From assembly GCA_000171875.1 (NCBI GenBank), contig ABHI01000003.1:62001-126000 (forward strand): 64,000 bases of DNA. Reading direction: 5' to 3'. The notes under the pieces are model-generated. The model ran no database searches. It worked only from the letters and a program-made list of their open reading frames with translations, and was not told where the DNA came from. Position numbers and translations under genes: made by a program. This DNA is from Flavobacteriales bacterium ALC-1 (GTDB lineage Bacteria; Bacteroidota; Bacteroidia; Flavobacteriales; Flavobacteriaceae). How positions within the stretch are numbered: the stretch's first letter is position 1; each line of letters starts with the position of its first letter. This document shows positions 50,903 through 61,023 of the stretch, one piece after another.

Positions 50903-51421
50903 TTACTCTTGAATTATTGACCTGATTGATTTACACTCGTTAGCATCAAGAGAACAGACTCCAACTTTATCTGAGCATATCCAAGCTCTAGTTAAATCTG
51001 AATTTATTACTACATTTGGAAAGCATTTTTCATCTACTCCCACACAAGAATTATATATCGTATTAAATACAGTCTTTTTATTAAGATAAAGATAGCCAGA
51101 ACGATTTTCTAAATATCTGGCTGTTTTTAATTTTTTGCCAAAATGAATTAAAACTACATAATAATAGTCTTCGTTTGTGTTACCCAGAGTTTGAGATTTG
51201 ATAATATTAACCTTATCATAAGTATCTTTTTTTGATTCTTTTGAAAAAAAATTACCTGAAATAGATTCTTTAAAAGAGAGTGTATCTAAAACATATACAT
51301 ATGAATCACCTTTTATTTTTGCAAAAAGGATTTCATCTGTTTTACTTTGCTCTATTTCTTGAGTATTTGATTTACATGAGTAAAAAGAAAAAATGATAAT
51401 AAATATATAGTAAATTTTCAT
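50903..51421 (-). CDS. small lipoprotein, unknown function
   Basis: 172 residues from MKIYYIFIIIFSFYSC (Cys16 lipobox FYSC). Mature part: acidic linker, then VYVLDTLSFKESISGN and a Cys-containing C-terminal half (CVGVDEKCFPNV, ICSDKVGVCSLDANECKSIRS) with five to six cysteines, suggesting disulfides. No family recognised. Its start lies 10 bases after the M14 peptidase stop, so likely co-transcribed with it. Confidence 0.6.
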   Translation of the reverse strand: MKIYYIFIIIFSFYSCKSNTQEIEQSKTDEILFAKIKGDSYVYVLDTLSFKESISGNFFSKESKKDTYDKVNIIKSQTLGNTNEDYYYVVLIHFGKKLKTARYLENRSGYLYLNKKTVFNTIYNSCVGVDEKCFPNVVINSDLTRAWICSDKVGVCSLDANECKSIRSIIQE

Positions 51422-51431
51422 ATTTCTGATA

Positions 51432-53912
51432 TTACAACTCAAAAGCATTATTATTCACAAAGAATATAGCGTTCACTAAAAATAACTTTCCATTTTCCCA
51501 GAAACTTCTAAATAGGGTATTGTCAACCATATAGATAAAACTTCCACTTCCCATTGGTTCTTCACCAAATACAAGCGTTTGGTTAAGGTTGCTTAGAGCA
51601 TCTTTACCAGCAAAACCAGAATAGACTTTAGTATTGTCTAAATGTGCCACATTATAGCCACCATCTAATAAGCTGTATGCAGTACTACCTAACTTTAATG
51701 TAAAATAATCATCGCCATAACCAAAAGCCATAGGATGCGTTTTATCTACTTTGGTTTTAAAAATAGCACCTGTGATCAATTGGTTAGTATATTCGCGTTC
51801 GCGATCAGCATATGGTGTAAGATTATCATCATCAGAGTCGTTATCAGAAGATTTATATTTAAGACTAAAGCCATCCTTGCCAGCAAAGCTTCGTAAAGCA
51901 CCATCTATAGCAATTACTTTTCCTCCAGAGCGAACCCAATCTTTTAGTTTTTTCATATTACCCTCATTTAAAACGCTCCCATAATATCCGCTAGGTATAA
52001 TTATTACATTGAATTTGTCTAAGTTGGTTCTACTTAAATTATCTGTGTTTATAGAGGTTAAAGGATAGTTAAGTTGTTGCTCAAAGAAATGCCAAATAGC
52101 ACCATAGCTTAATGATGATGTACCTTTTCCAGAAAGTACAGCCACTTTTTGTTTGTTTACCAATTTAATGTCTGGCGAACCAATATCTGGTGTGGTTTGC
52201 GAAAAACCTGTGTTTAATTGAGTTAATGGCTGTGCGTGATTTTGTGCAATAGTATTTAAAGTGCTCACAAAATTTTCTATATGTGTATTATCACCTTTAG
52301 TGATAATTAAAGAACCACGATCAAATGTATGACCACTAGATGTGAATGGTTTTTCTGTAAAACGAACTTTGAATTTTTGTTTTAATAATTCAGCTAAAAA
52401 TTGAGCGTCTTCTAAAGAGTTCCATTTGCTTACATAACCATAAGCATCATTTAGTGTTTGTAATGCTTTACGTTCCATTAATTTTGTACTACTCACTTTA
52501 GATGTGCTAGCAATAGCATCTAATCCATAAGCGTATGGTACTGACCAAGCCGTAATATCATAAGTTAATGAATCCGAAAGTTTGGCGTTAGGCTCAAACA
52601 ATACTTTTACCATTTTACCTTTAGGTTGATTGGTATGTACAACTAAAGCGCTACTGTTAGTATTCATACTCCCTTGTTGACCAGTTGCGTATTTGTAACC
52701 AGATACCTTTGAGCTGTTAGCATTTTCAAAATCTATCTCGTGCTTGTTTAGAAGTGTTTTTAGGCTATTCAGATTATCTTCATTACCAGAAACCACATAA
52801 CTCTTATATTTTAAATTAGAATTATCAAAGAATTTTGCAAATTCAGAGTTTAATTTCGAAGCATTTTTTGAAGCAATTTCAACGGTTGAAAGTCCTGTCG
52901 TCGTATGATGCGTTAAACGTTCTATTAAAGTTAATACATGGCCTTCATCATTTAGAATACCTAAACCAGCCATACCATGTCCACCTTGTTCATAAGTCAT
53001 ACCAATCGCTCCCATATACGTTGGATAAGTGTCTCCATAACTAGGGTAGAATAAATCGAAACGTTCTCTAGTAAAAAACAACCAACCTTCAGCATCAAAA
53101 TATTTAGCGTGATTTTTTCCTATTTGTGTTTGAAAATCGCGTTGCCAATCGCTAATAATTTCATGAAATGGTTCCGCTGCAGGAGCAAAATAATAGGGCT
53201 CGTTTATACCTTGTTCATGGAAATCTACATGTACATGCGGCATCCATTTGTTGTATACATTAAGTCTCAGTTGCGATTCTACTTGTGTCGCCCAGGCCCA
53301 ATCTCTATTAAGATCAAACAAGTAATGATTTGGTCGTCCACCTGGCCAAGGTTCATTGTGCTCACTTGCTTGTCTATCAATATCGTATGGTGTGCTTTTT
53401 GTTTCGTTATACCAATTAACGTAACGATCTCTACCATCTGGATTAATACATGGATCTATAATTACAACGGTATTTTTAAGTAAATCTTTTCGTTCAGTTA
53501 ATAATTTATAAAGCGTTAACATTGAGGCTTCTGTGCTCGATGCTTCATTGCCATGAACATTATAGCTTAACCAAACAATAGCAACATCTGTTGCTATTGG
53601 ATTACCATCTAATAAGCCTGCATTTTTTAAGTTGTTTTCACGAATGGTTTCTAGATTTTTAATATTTTCTTCACTAGAAACATAAGCTAAAGACAATGAT
53701 CTACGCTCATTTGTTTTTCCATATTCTTCAAGCTTTACTTGATTAGGAAGTGTTTTCGCTACAGATTTAAAATAGTCTAAAACCTGATGATGGCGACTAA
53801 ATTGTGTGCCAATATCATAACCTAAGAACTCACTAGGTGATTGAATGTTTTGAGCTATAATTGAGATTGTACCGCAGAAAGCGATAAATAGGAGGGTAAA
53901 TAAGTTACGCAT
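51432..53912 (-). CDS. M14 family zinc carboxypeptidase, secreted
   Basis: 826 residues. Signal peptide (LLFIAFCGTISIIAQ). Zinc motif H120-G-N-E123 in YNVHGNEASSTEAS, third ligand in VHVDFHEQG, and RDRYVNW/FDLNRDW as substrate pocket. The C-terminal half contains KVAVLSGKGTSSLSYGAIWHFFEQQL and FNVIIIPSGYYG, again glutaminase-like, paralogous to the protein encoded at 20202-22706. The zinc residues look intact. Divergent from bshC with a -7 element TAGATTTG at 53933-53940 on the minus strand. Confidence 0.9.
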   Translation of the reverse strand: MRNLFTLLFIAFCGTISIIAQNIQSPSEFLGYDIGTQFSRHHQVLDYFKSVAKTLPNQVKLEEYGKTNERRSLSLAYVSSEENIKNLETIRENNLKNAGLLDGNPIATDVAIVWLSYNVHGNEASSTEASMLTLYKLLTERKDLLKNTVVIIDPCINPDGRDRYVNWYNETKSTPYDIDRQASEHNEPWPGGRPNHYLFDLNRDWAWATQVESQLRLNVYNKWMPHVHVDFHEQGINEPYYFAPAAEPFHEIISDWQRDFQTQIGKNHAKYFDAEGWLFFTRERFDLFYPSYGDTYPTYMGAIGMTYEQGGHGMAGLGILNDEGHVLTLIERLTHHTTTGLSTVEIASKNASKLNSEFAKFFDNSNLKYKSYVVSGNEDNLNSLKTLLNKHEIDFENANSSKVSGYKYATGQQGSMNTNSSALVVHTNQPKGKMVKVLFEPNAKLSDSLTYDITAWSVPYAYGLDAIASTSKVSSTKLMERKALQTLNDAYGYVSKWNSLEDAQFLAELLKQKFKVRFTEKPFTSSGHTFDRGSLIITKGDNTHIENFVSTLNTIAQNHAQPLTQLNTGFSQTTPDIGSPDIKLVNKQKVAVLSGKGTSSLSYGAIWHFFEQQLNYPLTSINTDNLSRTNLDKFNVIIIPSGYYGSVLNEGNMKKLKDWVRSGGKVIAIDGALRSFAGKDGFSLKYKSSDNDSDDDNLTPYADREREYTNQLITGAIFKTKVDKTHPMAFGYGDDYFTLKLGSTAYSLLDGGYNVAHLDNTKVYSGFAGKDALSNLNQTLVFGEEPMGSGSFIYMVDNTLFRSFWENGKLFLVNAIFFVNNNAFEL

Positions 53913-53932
53913 ATTGTTTGTTGGTTTTGTAT

Positions 53933-53940
53933 CAAATCTA
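53933..53940 (-). promoter_or_regulatory. -7 promoter element (TAGATTTG on the minus strand) for the M14 gene
   Basis: Exact TAnnTTTG match 20 bases upstream of the start; no -33 TTG at standard distance was seen. Confidence 0.5.
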
Positions 53941-53966
53941 GTAAATATAAAGATGGATTTTTAGAT

Positions 53967-54006
53967 AATTGCTGTTAACTCTTGAATTAACTAAAAATTA
54001 GCAATT
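53967..54006. repeat. nested inverted repeat in the M14/bshC divergent gap
   Basis: Outer arms AATTGCT/AGCAATT (53967-53973, 54000-54006), inner arms GTTAA/TTAAC (53974-53978, 53987-53991). It lies 24 bases before the bshC start and may be an operator or a leader hairpin. Confidence 0.4.
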
Positions 54007-54030
54007 AAAATTTACACTTACCGTATATTT

Positions 54031-55653
54031 ATGCCTCATTTAAAGATTTATATGCCAACTGATTGTATTCCGTTTAGAGAAACTAACTATTTCTCAGAGT
54101 TTATTTGCGATTATTTAGATCAAAAACCAAAGTTGAAACCTTTGTATAACCGGTTCCCGTCGTTGGAAAATTTTAAAGCTCAGATTGATGAGAAATATCA
54201 TTCTGAACTTGTTTCAGAATCACAAAGGATGGTTTTGGTTAATGTTATAAAACAGCAATATTCTAAGCTTAAAACTTCTGAGTTAACTTTAGAACATATA
54301 GAGAGTCTAGAAAAGGAAAAAACATTTACCATCACAACTGGTCACCAACTAAATCTATTTACTGGTCCACTATATTTTCTCTATAAAATTATTTCGACTA
54401 TAAACCTAACAAAGCAATTAAAAGAAGCCTATCCAAAGTATAATTTTGTGCCAATCTATTGGATGGCATCAGAAGATCACGATTTTGAAGAAATCAATTA
54501 TTTTAATTTTAGAGGAAAAAAAATACAATGGAACTCTAACCAAACTGGAGCTGTTGGTCATTTTAATACTAAAGGTTTAGACAAAGTTTTTAAAATCGTT
54601 TCAGCAGAATTTGGAGCAGGAAAAAATGCTGAACAATTAAAGAAATGGTTTAAAGAGGCTTATCTGAATCATGATAATTTAGCCGACGCTACACGTTACA
54701 TAGCTAATGCATTATTTGGTGATCATGGTTTGGTGATTTTAGATTCGGACCATAAAGATTTAAAGCGTTTGTTCATTCCAAATATTGAAAAGGAATTAAT
54801 TGAACAAACCGCTTTTAAACATGTTTCTGAAACTAATAAAACACTTGAAGATTTAGAATTAAAAATTCAAGTGAATCCTAGAGAAATAAATTTTTTCTAC
54901 ATCGATAAAGACTTACGCGAACGTATAGTTTATGAAGATGATAAATTTAAGGTAAACAACACTAATATTTCTTGGAGCAAGAGTGAGTTACTAAAACACC
55001 TCAATGAGGTGCCAGAACGATTTTCACCAAACGTAATTATGCGTCCATTATACCAAGAGGTTATCTTACCAAATCTCTGTTATATAGGTGGAGGAGGAGA
55101 GATGATTTATTGGTTGCAATTGAAATCTAATTTTGAAGCACATAATGTTACGTTTCCCATGTTACTATTAAGAAATTCGGCATTAGTAAAAACTGTCAAG
55201 CAATCTCAAAAGCTTAAAAATTTAAATGTTTTAGACCAAGATTTGTTTTTGGATAGAAGCTCATTCATAAATAAAAAGGTGAGAGCAATTTCTAATATTG
55301 ATATTGATTTTTCTAAGCAAATACAGCATTTAGAACGGCAGTTTAAAGGCTTATATATACTCGCTGAGCAAACTGACAAATCATTTATTGGCGCAGTTAA
55401 AGCGCAAGAAATAAAGCAATCAAAAGGTATAAAGCACCTTGAGAAGCGTTTGCTTAAAGCACAAAAAAAGAAATTAGAAGACCAAATTAGTCGTTGTACA
55501 GAATTGCAAGAACAGTTATTTCCTAGACAAAGTTTACAAGAACGTAATACTAATTTTTCTGAATTGTATTTAGAATTTGGTGACGATTTAATTGCTCAGT
55601 TGATGAAAGCTTTAGAGCCTTTAAATAGTGAATTTTCAATCTTAATATTGTAA
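54031..55653 (+). CDS. bshC: bacillithiol biosynthesis cysteine-adding enzyme BshC
   Basis: 540 residues, normal family length. Signatures: DCIPFRETNYFSEFICDYLDQKPKL at the N-terminus, TITTGHQLNLFTGPLYFLYKIISTI (about 104-128), VPIYWMASEDHDFEEIN and LPNLCYIGGGGEMIYWLQLKSNF. The start may instead be the ATG at 54052 (MPTDCIPF). BshC joins Cys to GlcN-malate as the last step of bacillithiol synthesis, the main low-molecular thiol of these bacteria. No bshA or bshB is nearby. Single gene. Confidence 0.95.
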   Translation: MPHLKIYMPTDCIPFRETNYFSEFICDYLDQKPKLKPLYNRFPSLENFKAQIDEKYHSELVSESQRMVLVNVIKQQYSKLKTSELTLEHIESLEKEKTFTITTGHQLNLFTGPLYFLYKIISTINLTKQLKEAYPKYNFVPIYWMASEDHDFEEINYFNFRGKKIQWNSNQTGAVGHFNTKGLDKVFKIVSAEFGAGKNAEQLKKWFKEAYLNHDNLADATRYIANALFGDHGLVILDSDHKDLKRLFIPNIEKELIEQTAFKHVSETNKTLEDLELKIQVNPREINFFYIDKDLRERIVYEDDKFKVNNTNISWSKSELLKHLNEVPERFSPNVIMRPLYQEVILPNLCYIGGGGEMIYWLQLKSNFEAHNVTFPMLLLRNSALVKTVKQSQKLKNLNVLDQDLFLDRSSFINKKVRAISNIDIDFSKQIQHLERQFKGLYILAEQTDKSFIGAVKAQEIKQSKGIKHLEKRLLKAQKKKLEDQISRCTELQEQLFPRQSLQERNTNFSELYLEFGDDLIAQLMKALEPLNSEFSILIL

Positions 55654-55823
55654 AATTGTTAAAACCTATCTAATGGATTTACTTTATTTTATCTCCAAAT
55701 ATTGTTTCTGTCCGCTTAACAAATAGAAATTTGTCGAAAAAAAGAGGAGTTTACCTTGATAAAGAATGGTTAAGGGTTTTAGTGTCTTAATTTGTAAATG
55801 CTATTAATCAACTTTTTCAATTC

Positions 55824-58800
55824 ATGAATCTTTTAAGTAAAAGAATCAAAGTTTCCTTTTTAATAATTGGGGTTTCATTGTTTACTATTTTAGGTGTAGC
55901 TCCTTATTTTATGGGACCAGGTCTTACACAACCTGAAGCTATAGGGACATTTTTAAACGGAAATTTTCCTGATGTTACTGCATCTGCTGAACCTTATCGT
56001 CCAGCTTTCCCAAATTTAACATTCAATTCTCCTTTGACATTCACAGACGTACCAAATAGTAACGTGTTGATTGTAGGTCAGCGAAACGGTGAAATTTATT
56101 GGTTTGAAAATGATGAGACAGTAACAACAAAAAACCTTTTAGCAGATTTATCAAATGATGTAGGAGTAGTATGGGATGGCGGGTTTTTGGGTTTAGCTAT
56201 TCATCCTGAATTTGGTACACCAGGTAAAAATTATTTTTATATGTACTATACATCTAAGGATGCTCTTGGTAGAGATTACCCAGATGCTTTTTTAAGTGGT
56301 TTTGGCTGTTATCAAGAAGATTATTGGGGTGGTTTTCTTTATTTAAAAAGATATGAAGTTAACCCAACAGCATTTACAATTGTTCCAGGATCAGAATTAA
56401 CGATGCTAAAAATGAGGATGTTTAGTTCTACTCATCGCGGGGGGTCTATGGATTTTGGAGCAGATGGATTTTTGTATTTAGCTACAGGGGAACAGTCTGC
56501 TTACACTAAGCCACAAAATATAACTACTAATTTAGATGGTGGTGTTTTACGTATCGATGTTGATGAAGATCCTGCTAAAAGTCATGATCCTATCAGGAAA
56601 TTAGATACGGGACGTTTTAATGATGAAATCTCGGGTGTGGGTTATGGTATTCCTAATGATAATCCTTTTTTGAGCCCCTCAGGCCAAAATTTTGAAGAGT
56701 ATTATACAATAGGGCATAGAAATCCACATAGAATGACCAAAGATGTACTAACAGGTACTTTTTATATAGGTGAAATTGGTGAGAGTACACATGAAGAGAT
56801 TAATGTCGTAGAGGCAGGTAAAAATTATGGATGGCCTGTTTATGAAGGAAATGTTGCAGGACCAGGTGCTGGTTGTGGTGGAGCAGATGCTGGAATGTAT
56901 AACAATATGCCTAATGAAAGTCCTTTAGTTGCTTTTCCTCGGTCTGAAGCTAATGCTGTAATAGGTGGTTATGTTTACCGTGGTACAGATATGCCAGAGT
57001 TTTATGGTAAATATATTTGCGCAGATTATGGGGCTGGTGAAGAGATTTGGGCAGTTGACACCAATACAGGAGCATATAATCTTATAACTGCATTTTCACC
57101 TACAAACATAATAGGTTTTGGAGAGGATAATAATGGTGAACTTTATTTATTAAGTCAAGGGAATAATGTTTTTTTATATAGATTAAGTCAAGTCGAAGAA
57201 TCTCCAGATCCACCTCAACTACTGTCACAGACAGGTGCATTTCAAGATTTGCAAACATTGACCCCAAATCCGGGAGTTTTACCTTATGATTTAATAGAAT
57301 CATTTTGGTCTGACGGTGCTGAGAAAAAACGATGGATGGCTATTCCAAATGATGGTACTCATGACACTACTGAAGAGAAAATTAGTTTTTCTGAAGATGG
57401 AGATTGGGAGTTTCCTGTTGGTTCAGTACTCATAAAGCATTTTGAAATGCCAATAGATGATCTTGATCCTAGTATAACAACACGCTTAGAAACCCGGTTT
57501 TCAATAAAGGCTAGCTCAGGTAATTTTTATTTTTTAACCTATAAATGGAATAGTGAGCAGACTGATGCTGTTTTGTTGGATTCTGGTTTAGATGAAAATA
57601 TTGAGATAATGACTGAAACTGGAACTATAAGAAATCAAACATGGACCTATCCAGGTACTCCAGATTGTATTTCTTGCCATAATCCAGCCACTAAAGGTAC
57701 TATAGGTCCAAGAACTAGAAATTTAAATTCAAATATAACTTACCCACTAACTTCAATTAATGCTAATCAATTAGTTACCTTAAGTCATCTGGGTATTTTA
57801 GATGAAACCATTGATGATAATACTGTGTTAGGTTATCAGACGCATAAGGCTTTAGATGATATTAATGCTAGTTTAGATGAGAAAGCAAGATCTTATTTAG
57901 ATAATAACTGTGCCTATTGTCACAGACCTGGAGGAACAGGTGATAGAGCTCAATTTGATTTAAGATTGTCTAATACTTTAGTGCAAACAGGTCTTATGTT
58001 TGCAGGTACAAATACACCTATTGGAGTTCCGGGTGAGACAATTGTTGTGGCTGGTGACGCGGCTAATTCTATTCTTTTTCACAGAACTGAAAGTGTAGAT
58101 CCTACAATCGCTATGCCTCCAATTGCAAAAAATGTGTCTGATCAAGACGGGGTAGATCTTGTAGAAGAATGGATAAACCAACTTGATCCTAATTTTGAAA
58201 ACCCTACGATAAGTGCTGCTACTTATAGGATAATAAACGTAGGTAGTGGATTAGTTATGGATATTGCTGGAGTGTCTCAAGATAACTATGCAGATGTACA
58301 TCAATGGGCTTATGTTGCTGGTGATAACCAACAATTTATTGTAGAACCTGATGGAAACAATTATTATACACTCAAAGCAGTTCATAGTAATAAAAATATA
58401 GATGTAGAAGGACAAGGACAAGCTCCTGGAACTAATGTTATACAATATCAAGAAAATGGCACAGATGCTCAATTATTTTCGTTTGAATATCTAGGAAATG
58501 ATCAGTTTGCTATAAAAAGTAAAGCAAATGAACTTTATTTAGGTATAGAGAACAATTCTGTAAATAATGGAGGCAGTATTAAAACGTATGTAAATGATGG
58601 GTCTGATTTTTTTAAGTGGACATTTACAGAAATAATTATTCCTGTAACAGGAATAACTGTATTAGAAGAATCTTCAACAATTTTTGTAGGAGATAGTGTT
58701 GCTTTAACTGCTTCAATATTGCCGAATAATGCTAGCGAACAAGGTATAATATGGTCTTCAAGTGATGATGGAATTGCTTCTGTTGATACTGCAGGAAATG

Positions 58801-60965
58801 TAACAGGAGTATCTGATGGAGTAGCTACTATTACTGCAACTACTGTAGAAGGCGCGTTTACTGATTCCACTCAAATAACGGTTATAGCAATTGATTGTAA
58901 TGGAGCAATTGTAGATCATACTGATCCAGTAGGTACTGGCACTATACTTGCCAGAGCTGAAATTAATGAAGCGGAAAACAGGTTTAAAGCATTTGATAAT
59001 AAGAAAGCACAGAACGACTTTAGTAAGTGGTTAGATAACGCAGGAGTTCCAAGCGATATAGATCCAAGCTATATATCTATTGAATTTGATAGCCCAAAAT
59101 GGGTAAATAAATTGGTGATTACAAGTGCCAATGATGACTTTGGTAGAGACCCAGAAAATTTTAGAATACTTGGATCTAACGGAGGAAGCTTTACTGAGTT
59201 AGCTAGTTGGACAGGAGTACAATTTGCTAATCGTTACGAATCAAAAGACTTTTTATTTACCAATGATACTGCTTACAAAACCTATAGATTAGAAATTACA
59301 AAAAATGATGACGATATTGCTTTAACTCAATTAGCTGAGATAGAATTAATAGGGTGTGAAGTTATACCTGGTATAACTTATACCTACAGTAATAGCTGGT
59401 CTCCAAGCGACCCAAATAATATAGCTAATTTGAATGATGACATTATGATTGAAGTAGGTGAAGCTGTAATTTCCATGAACACAGTAAGCAATAATATTAT
59501 AGTAGATCCTGGTGCGGCACTAACAGTAAATACAGGTGTAACATTAGTATCTAATACCACAACTTTAAATTCGACATCACAATTGTATTCTAGCCTAATA
59601 GTCGATGGTACAATTGAGGGAACTTTAAAATATGTAAGATATGTTAATGCCAATTCTGGGGGTAATGATTTAATTTCTCCACCACTTTCAGGCGAAACTT
59701 GGGCAAACTTTTTATTGTCTGATACCAATGCGACTGATATATTAAATGATGGCAATGATAATCCTAGAACCTATTTATTTGGTCCTTTTGATAAAGCGGT
59801 TGATTGGTATGTAAATTATACAGATGAAACCACTACGGCTTTAGATAGTGGAACAGGTTATAGAGCTGCGACAATTAGCGGTACAACTTTAACTTTTTCA
59901 GGTACAGTATTAACAACACCAGTTACTGTAGATATCATAAATTCTGGCACCAATTACCCAGATTGGAACTTAATAGGTAACCCATATCCATCGTATATTA
60001 GTATTGCAGATTTTCTAAATTACGAAACAGCACCAAACATTAAAAACATAGATCTTTTAGAGGATATATCTGGTATATATGGTTATGATGGTAGTGCATC
60101 CAACGGTTGGGATGTCATTACTTTAGCTAATGCAGGTAATCGATTAATGACACCTGGACAAGGGTTTCTTGTTTCCGCAGATGTATCTCATATGGATGAT
60201 TATGACATTACTTTTGATACATCAATGAGAGTTACAGGCTCTGATGATGATTTTATAGCTGGTCGTAATACAGGTGCATTAACCTTTTTAAAGCTAAATG
60301 CAAGTACAGTTAATAATGATTATACAACTGAGTTCTACTTTAATGATAATTCAAGTCTAGGCTTAGACGCTGGTTATGATGGAAAAATCTTGGGTAATGT
60401 TGCACCAAATTTTGCTCTCTATTCGCATTTAGTAGAAGATAATAGTGGGCTTCCAATTGCGTTACAGGCTTTGAACCCTTCAGATGTAGCAAATACAATA
60501 ATCCCATTAGGTGTTAATTCTAATCAAGGTGAACAAATTACGTTTAGTATAAGTGAAACCACTTTACCAAGTAATGTTGACATCTATTTAGAAGATAATG
60601 TAGCCAATACTATTACATTACTAAATTCTGGTGATTATACATTTACACCAAATGTTGATTTAAGTGGTACAGGTCGCTTTTATCTTCGTATCTCTTCGTC
60701 AGTATTATCAGTTGGAAACGATGAATTAGATGGTATACAAATATATACAACGACTGACCCTAAATCTTTAATTATTAGAGGGGAGTTGCATGCTGTAACT
60801 AGGGCAAATTTATATAATATTCAAGGACAATTAGTGTTGAATGCTCCAATAAATCACTTAGATTTAATTACCACTATTGATATTTCAGCGGTAACAACTG
60901 GAGTGTATTTTGTAAAAATATTTAATGATAATCAAAGCAAAACACAAAAGCTTGTGATTGAATAA
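55824..60965 (+). CDS. secreted sugar-dehydrogenase / di-heme cytochrome c / ricin lectin / discoidin mosaic with T9SS sorting domain
   Basis: 1713 residues. Signal-like N-terminus; a glucose/sorbosone dehydrogenase-type propeller at about 70-460 (GGSMDFGADGFLYLATGE, GHRNPHRMTKD, GEIGESTHEEINVVEAGKNYGWP); two CxxCH heme sites CISCH at 615-619 and CAYCH at 696-700 with a later MPP possible axial Met; a ricin-type beta-trefoil lectin at about 795-930; a Big_2 domain about 940-1020; an F5/8 type C (discoidin) domain about 1025-1180; a long beta region; and the T9SS type A sorting domain at about 1630-1713. It would be exported through the outer membrane, oxidising sugars at the surface and passing electrons to its hemes. 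Confidence 0.9.
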   Translation: MNLLSKRIKVSFLIIGVSLFTILGVAPYFMGPGLTQPEAIGTFLNGNFPDVTASAEPYRPAFPNLTFNSPLTFTDVPNSNVLIVGQRNGEIYWFENDETVTTKNLLADLSNDVGVVWDGGFLGLAIHPEFGTPGKNYFYMYYTSKDALGRDYPDAFLSGFGCYQEDYWGGFLYLKRYEVNPTAFTIVPGSELTMLKMRMFSSTHRGGSMDFGADGFLYLATGEQSAYTKPQNITTNLDGGVLRIDVDEDPAKSHDPIRKLDTGRFNDEISGVGYGIPNDNPFLSPSGQNFEEYYTIGHRNPHRMTKDVLTGTFYIGEIGESTHEEINVVEAGKNYGWPVYEGNVAGPGAGCGGADAGMYNNMPNESPLVAFPRSEANAVIGGYVYRGTDMPEFYGKYICADYGAGEEIWAVDTNTGAYNLITAFSPTNIIGFGEDNNGELYLLSQGNNVFLYRLSQVEESPDPPQLLSQTGAFQDLQTLTPNPGVLPYDLIESFWSDGAEKKRWMAIPNDGTHDTTEEKISFSEDGDWEFPVGSVLIKHFEMPIDDLDPSITTRLETRFSIKASSGNFYFLTYKWNSEQTDAVLLDSGLDENIEIMTETGTIRNQTWTYPGTPDCISCHNPATKGTIGPRTRNLNSNITYPLTSINANQLVTLSHLGILDETIDDNTVLGYQTHKALDDINASLDEKARSYLDNNCAYCHRPGGTGDRAQFDLRLSNTLVQTGLMFAGTNTPIGVPGETIVVAGDAANSILFHRTESVDPTIAMPPIAKNVSDQDGVDLVEEWINQLDPNFENPTISAATYRIINVGSGLVMDIAGVSQDNYADVHQWAYVAGDNQQFIVEPDGNNYYTLKAVHSNKNIDVEGQGQAPGTNVIQYQENGTDAQLFSFEYLGNDQFAIKSKANELYLGIENNSVNNGGSIKTYVNDGSDFFKWTFTEIIIPVTGITVLEESSTIFVGDSVALTASILPNNASEQGIIWSSSDDGIASVDTAGNVTGVSDGVATITATTVEGAFTDSTQITVIAIDCNGAIVDHTDPVGTGTILARAEINEAENRFKAFDNKKAQNDFSKWLDNAGVPSDIDPSYISIEFDSPKWVNKLVITSANDDFGRDPENFRILGSNGGSFTELASWTGVQFANRYESKDFLFTNDTAYKTYRLEITKNDDDIALTQLAEIELIGCEVIPGITYTYSNSWSPSDPNNIANLNDDIMIEVGEAVISMNTVSNNIIVDPGAALTVNTGVTLVSNTTTLNSTSQLYSSLIVDGTIEGTLKYVRYVNANSGGNDLISPPLSGETWANFLLSDTNATDILNDGNDNPRTYLFGPFDKAVDWYVNYTDETTTALDSGTGYRAATISGTTLTFSGTVLTTPVTVDIINSGTNYPDWNLIGNPYPSYISIADFLNYETAPNIKNIDLLEDISGIYGYDGSASNGWDVITLANAGNRLMTPGQGFLVSADVSHMDDYDITFDTSMRVTGSDDDFIAGRNTGALTFLKLNASTVNNDYTTEFYFNDNSSLGLDAGYDGKILGNVAPNFALYSHLVEDNSGLPIALQALNPSDVANTIIPLGVNSNQGEQITFSISETTLPSNVDIYLEDNVANTITLLNSGDYTFTPNVDLSGTGRFYLRISSSVLSVGNDELDGIQIYTTTDPKSLIIRGELHAVTRANLYNIQGQLVLNAPINHLDLITTIDISAVTTGVYFVKIFNDNQSKTQKLVIE

Positions 60966-60985
60966 ATCAAAAAGCACAGTATTAT

Positions 60986-61018
60986 AAAAGGTTGTCTTTA
61001 ATAAAGCAGCCTTTTTTT
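60986..61018 (+). terminator. rho-independent terminator after the T9SS mosaic gene
   Basis: Stem AAAGGTTGT with GCAGCCTTT (two G-T pairs), 9-base loop, eight T residues. It lies 21 bases after the stop and just before the end of the convergent efflux gene. Confidence 0.75.
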
Positions 61019-61023
61019 ATTTT

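Noticed and set aside
53109..53483. 124-residue plus-strand frame within the M14 gene
   Set aside because: Fully antisense to the zinc-peptidase region with catalytic motifs; a shadow frame.
59384..59755. 123-residue minus-strand frame inside the mosaic gene
   Set aside because: Shadow of the T9SS protein; no start context or known motif.
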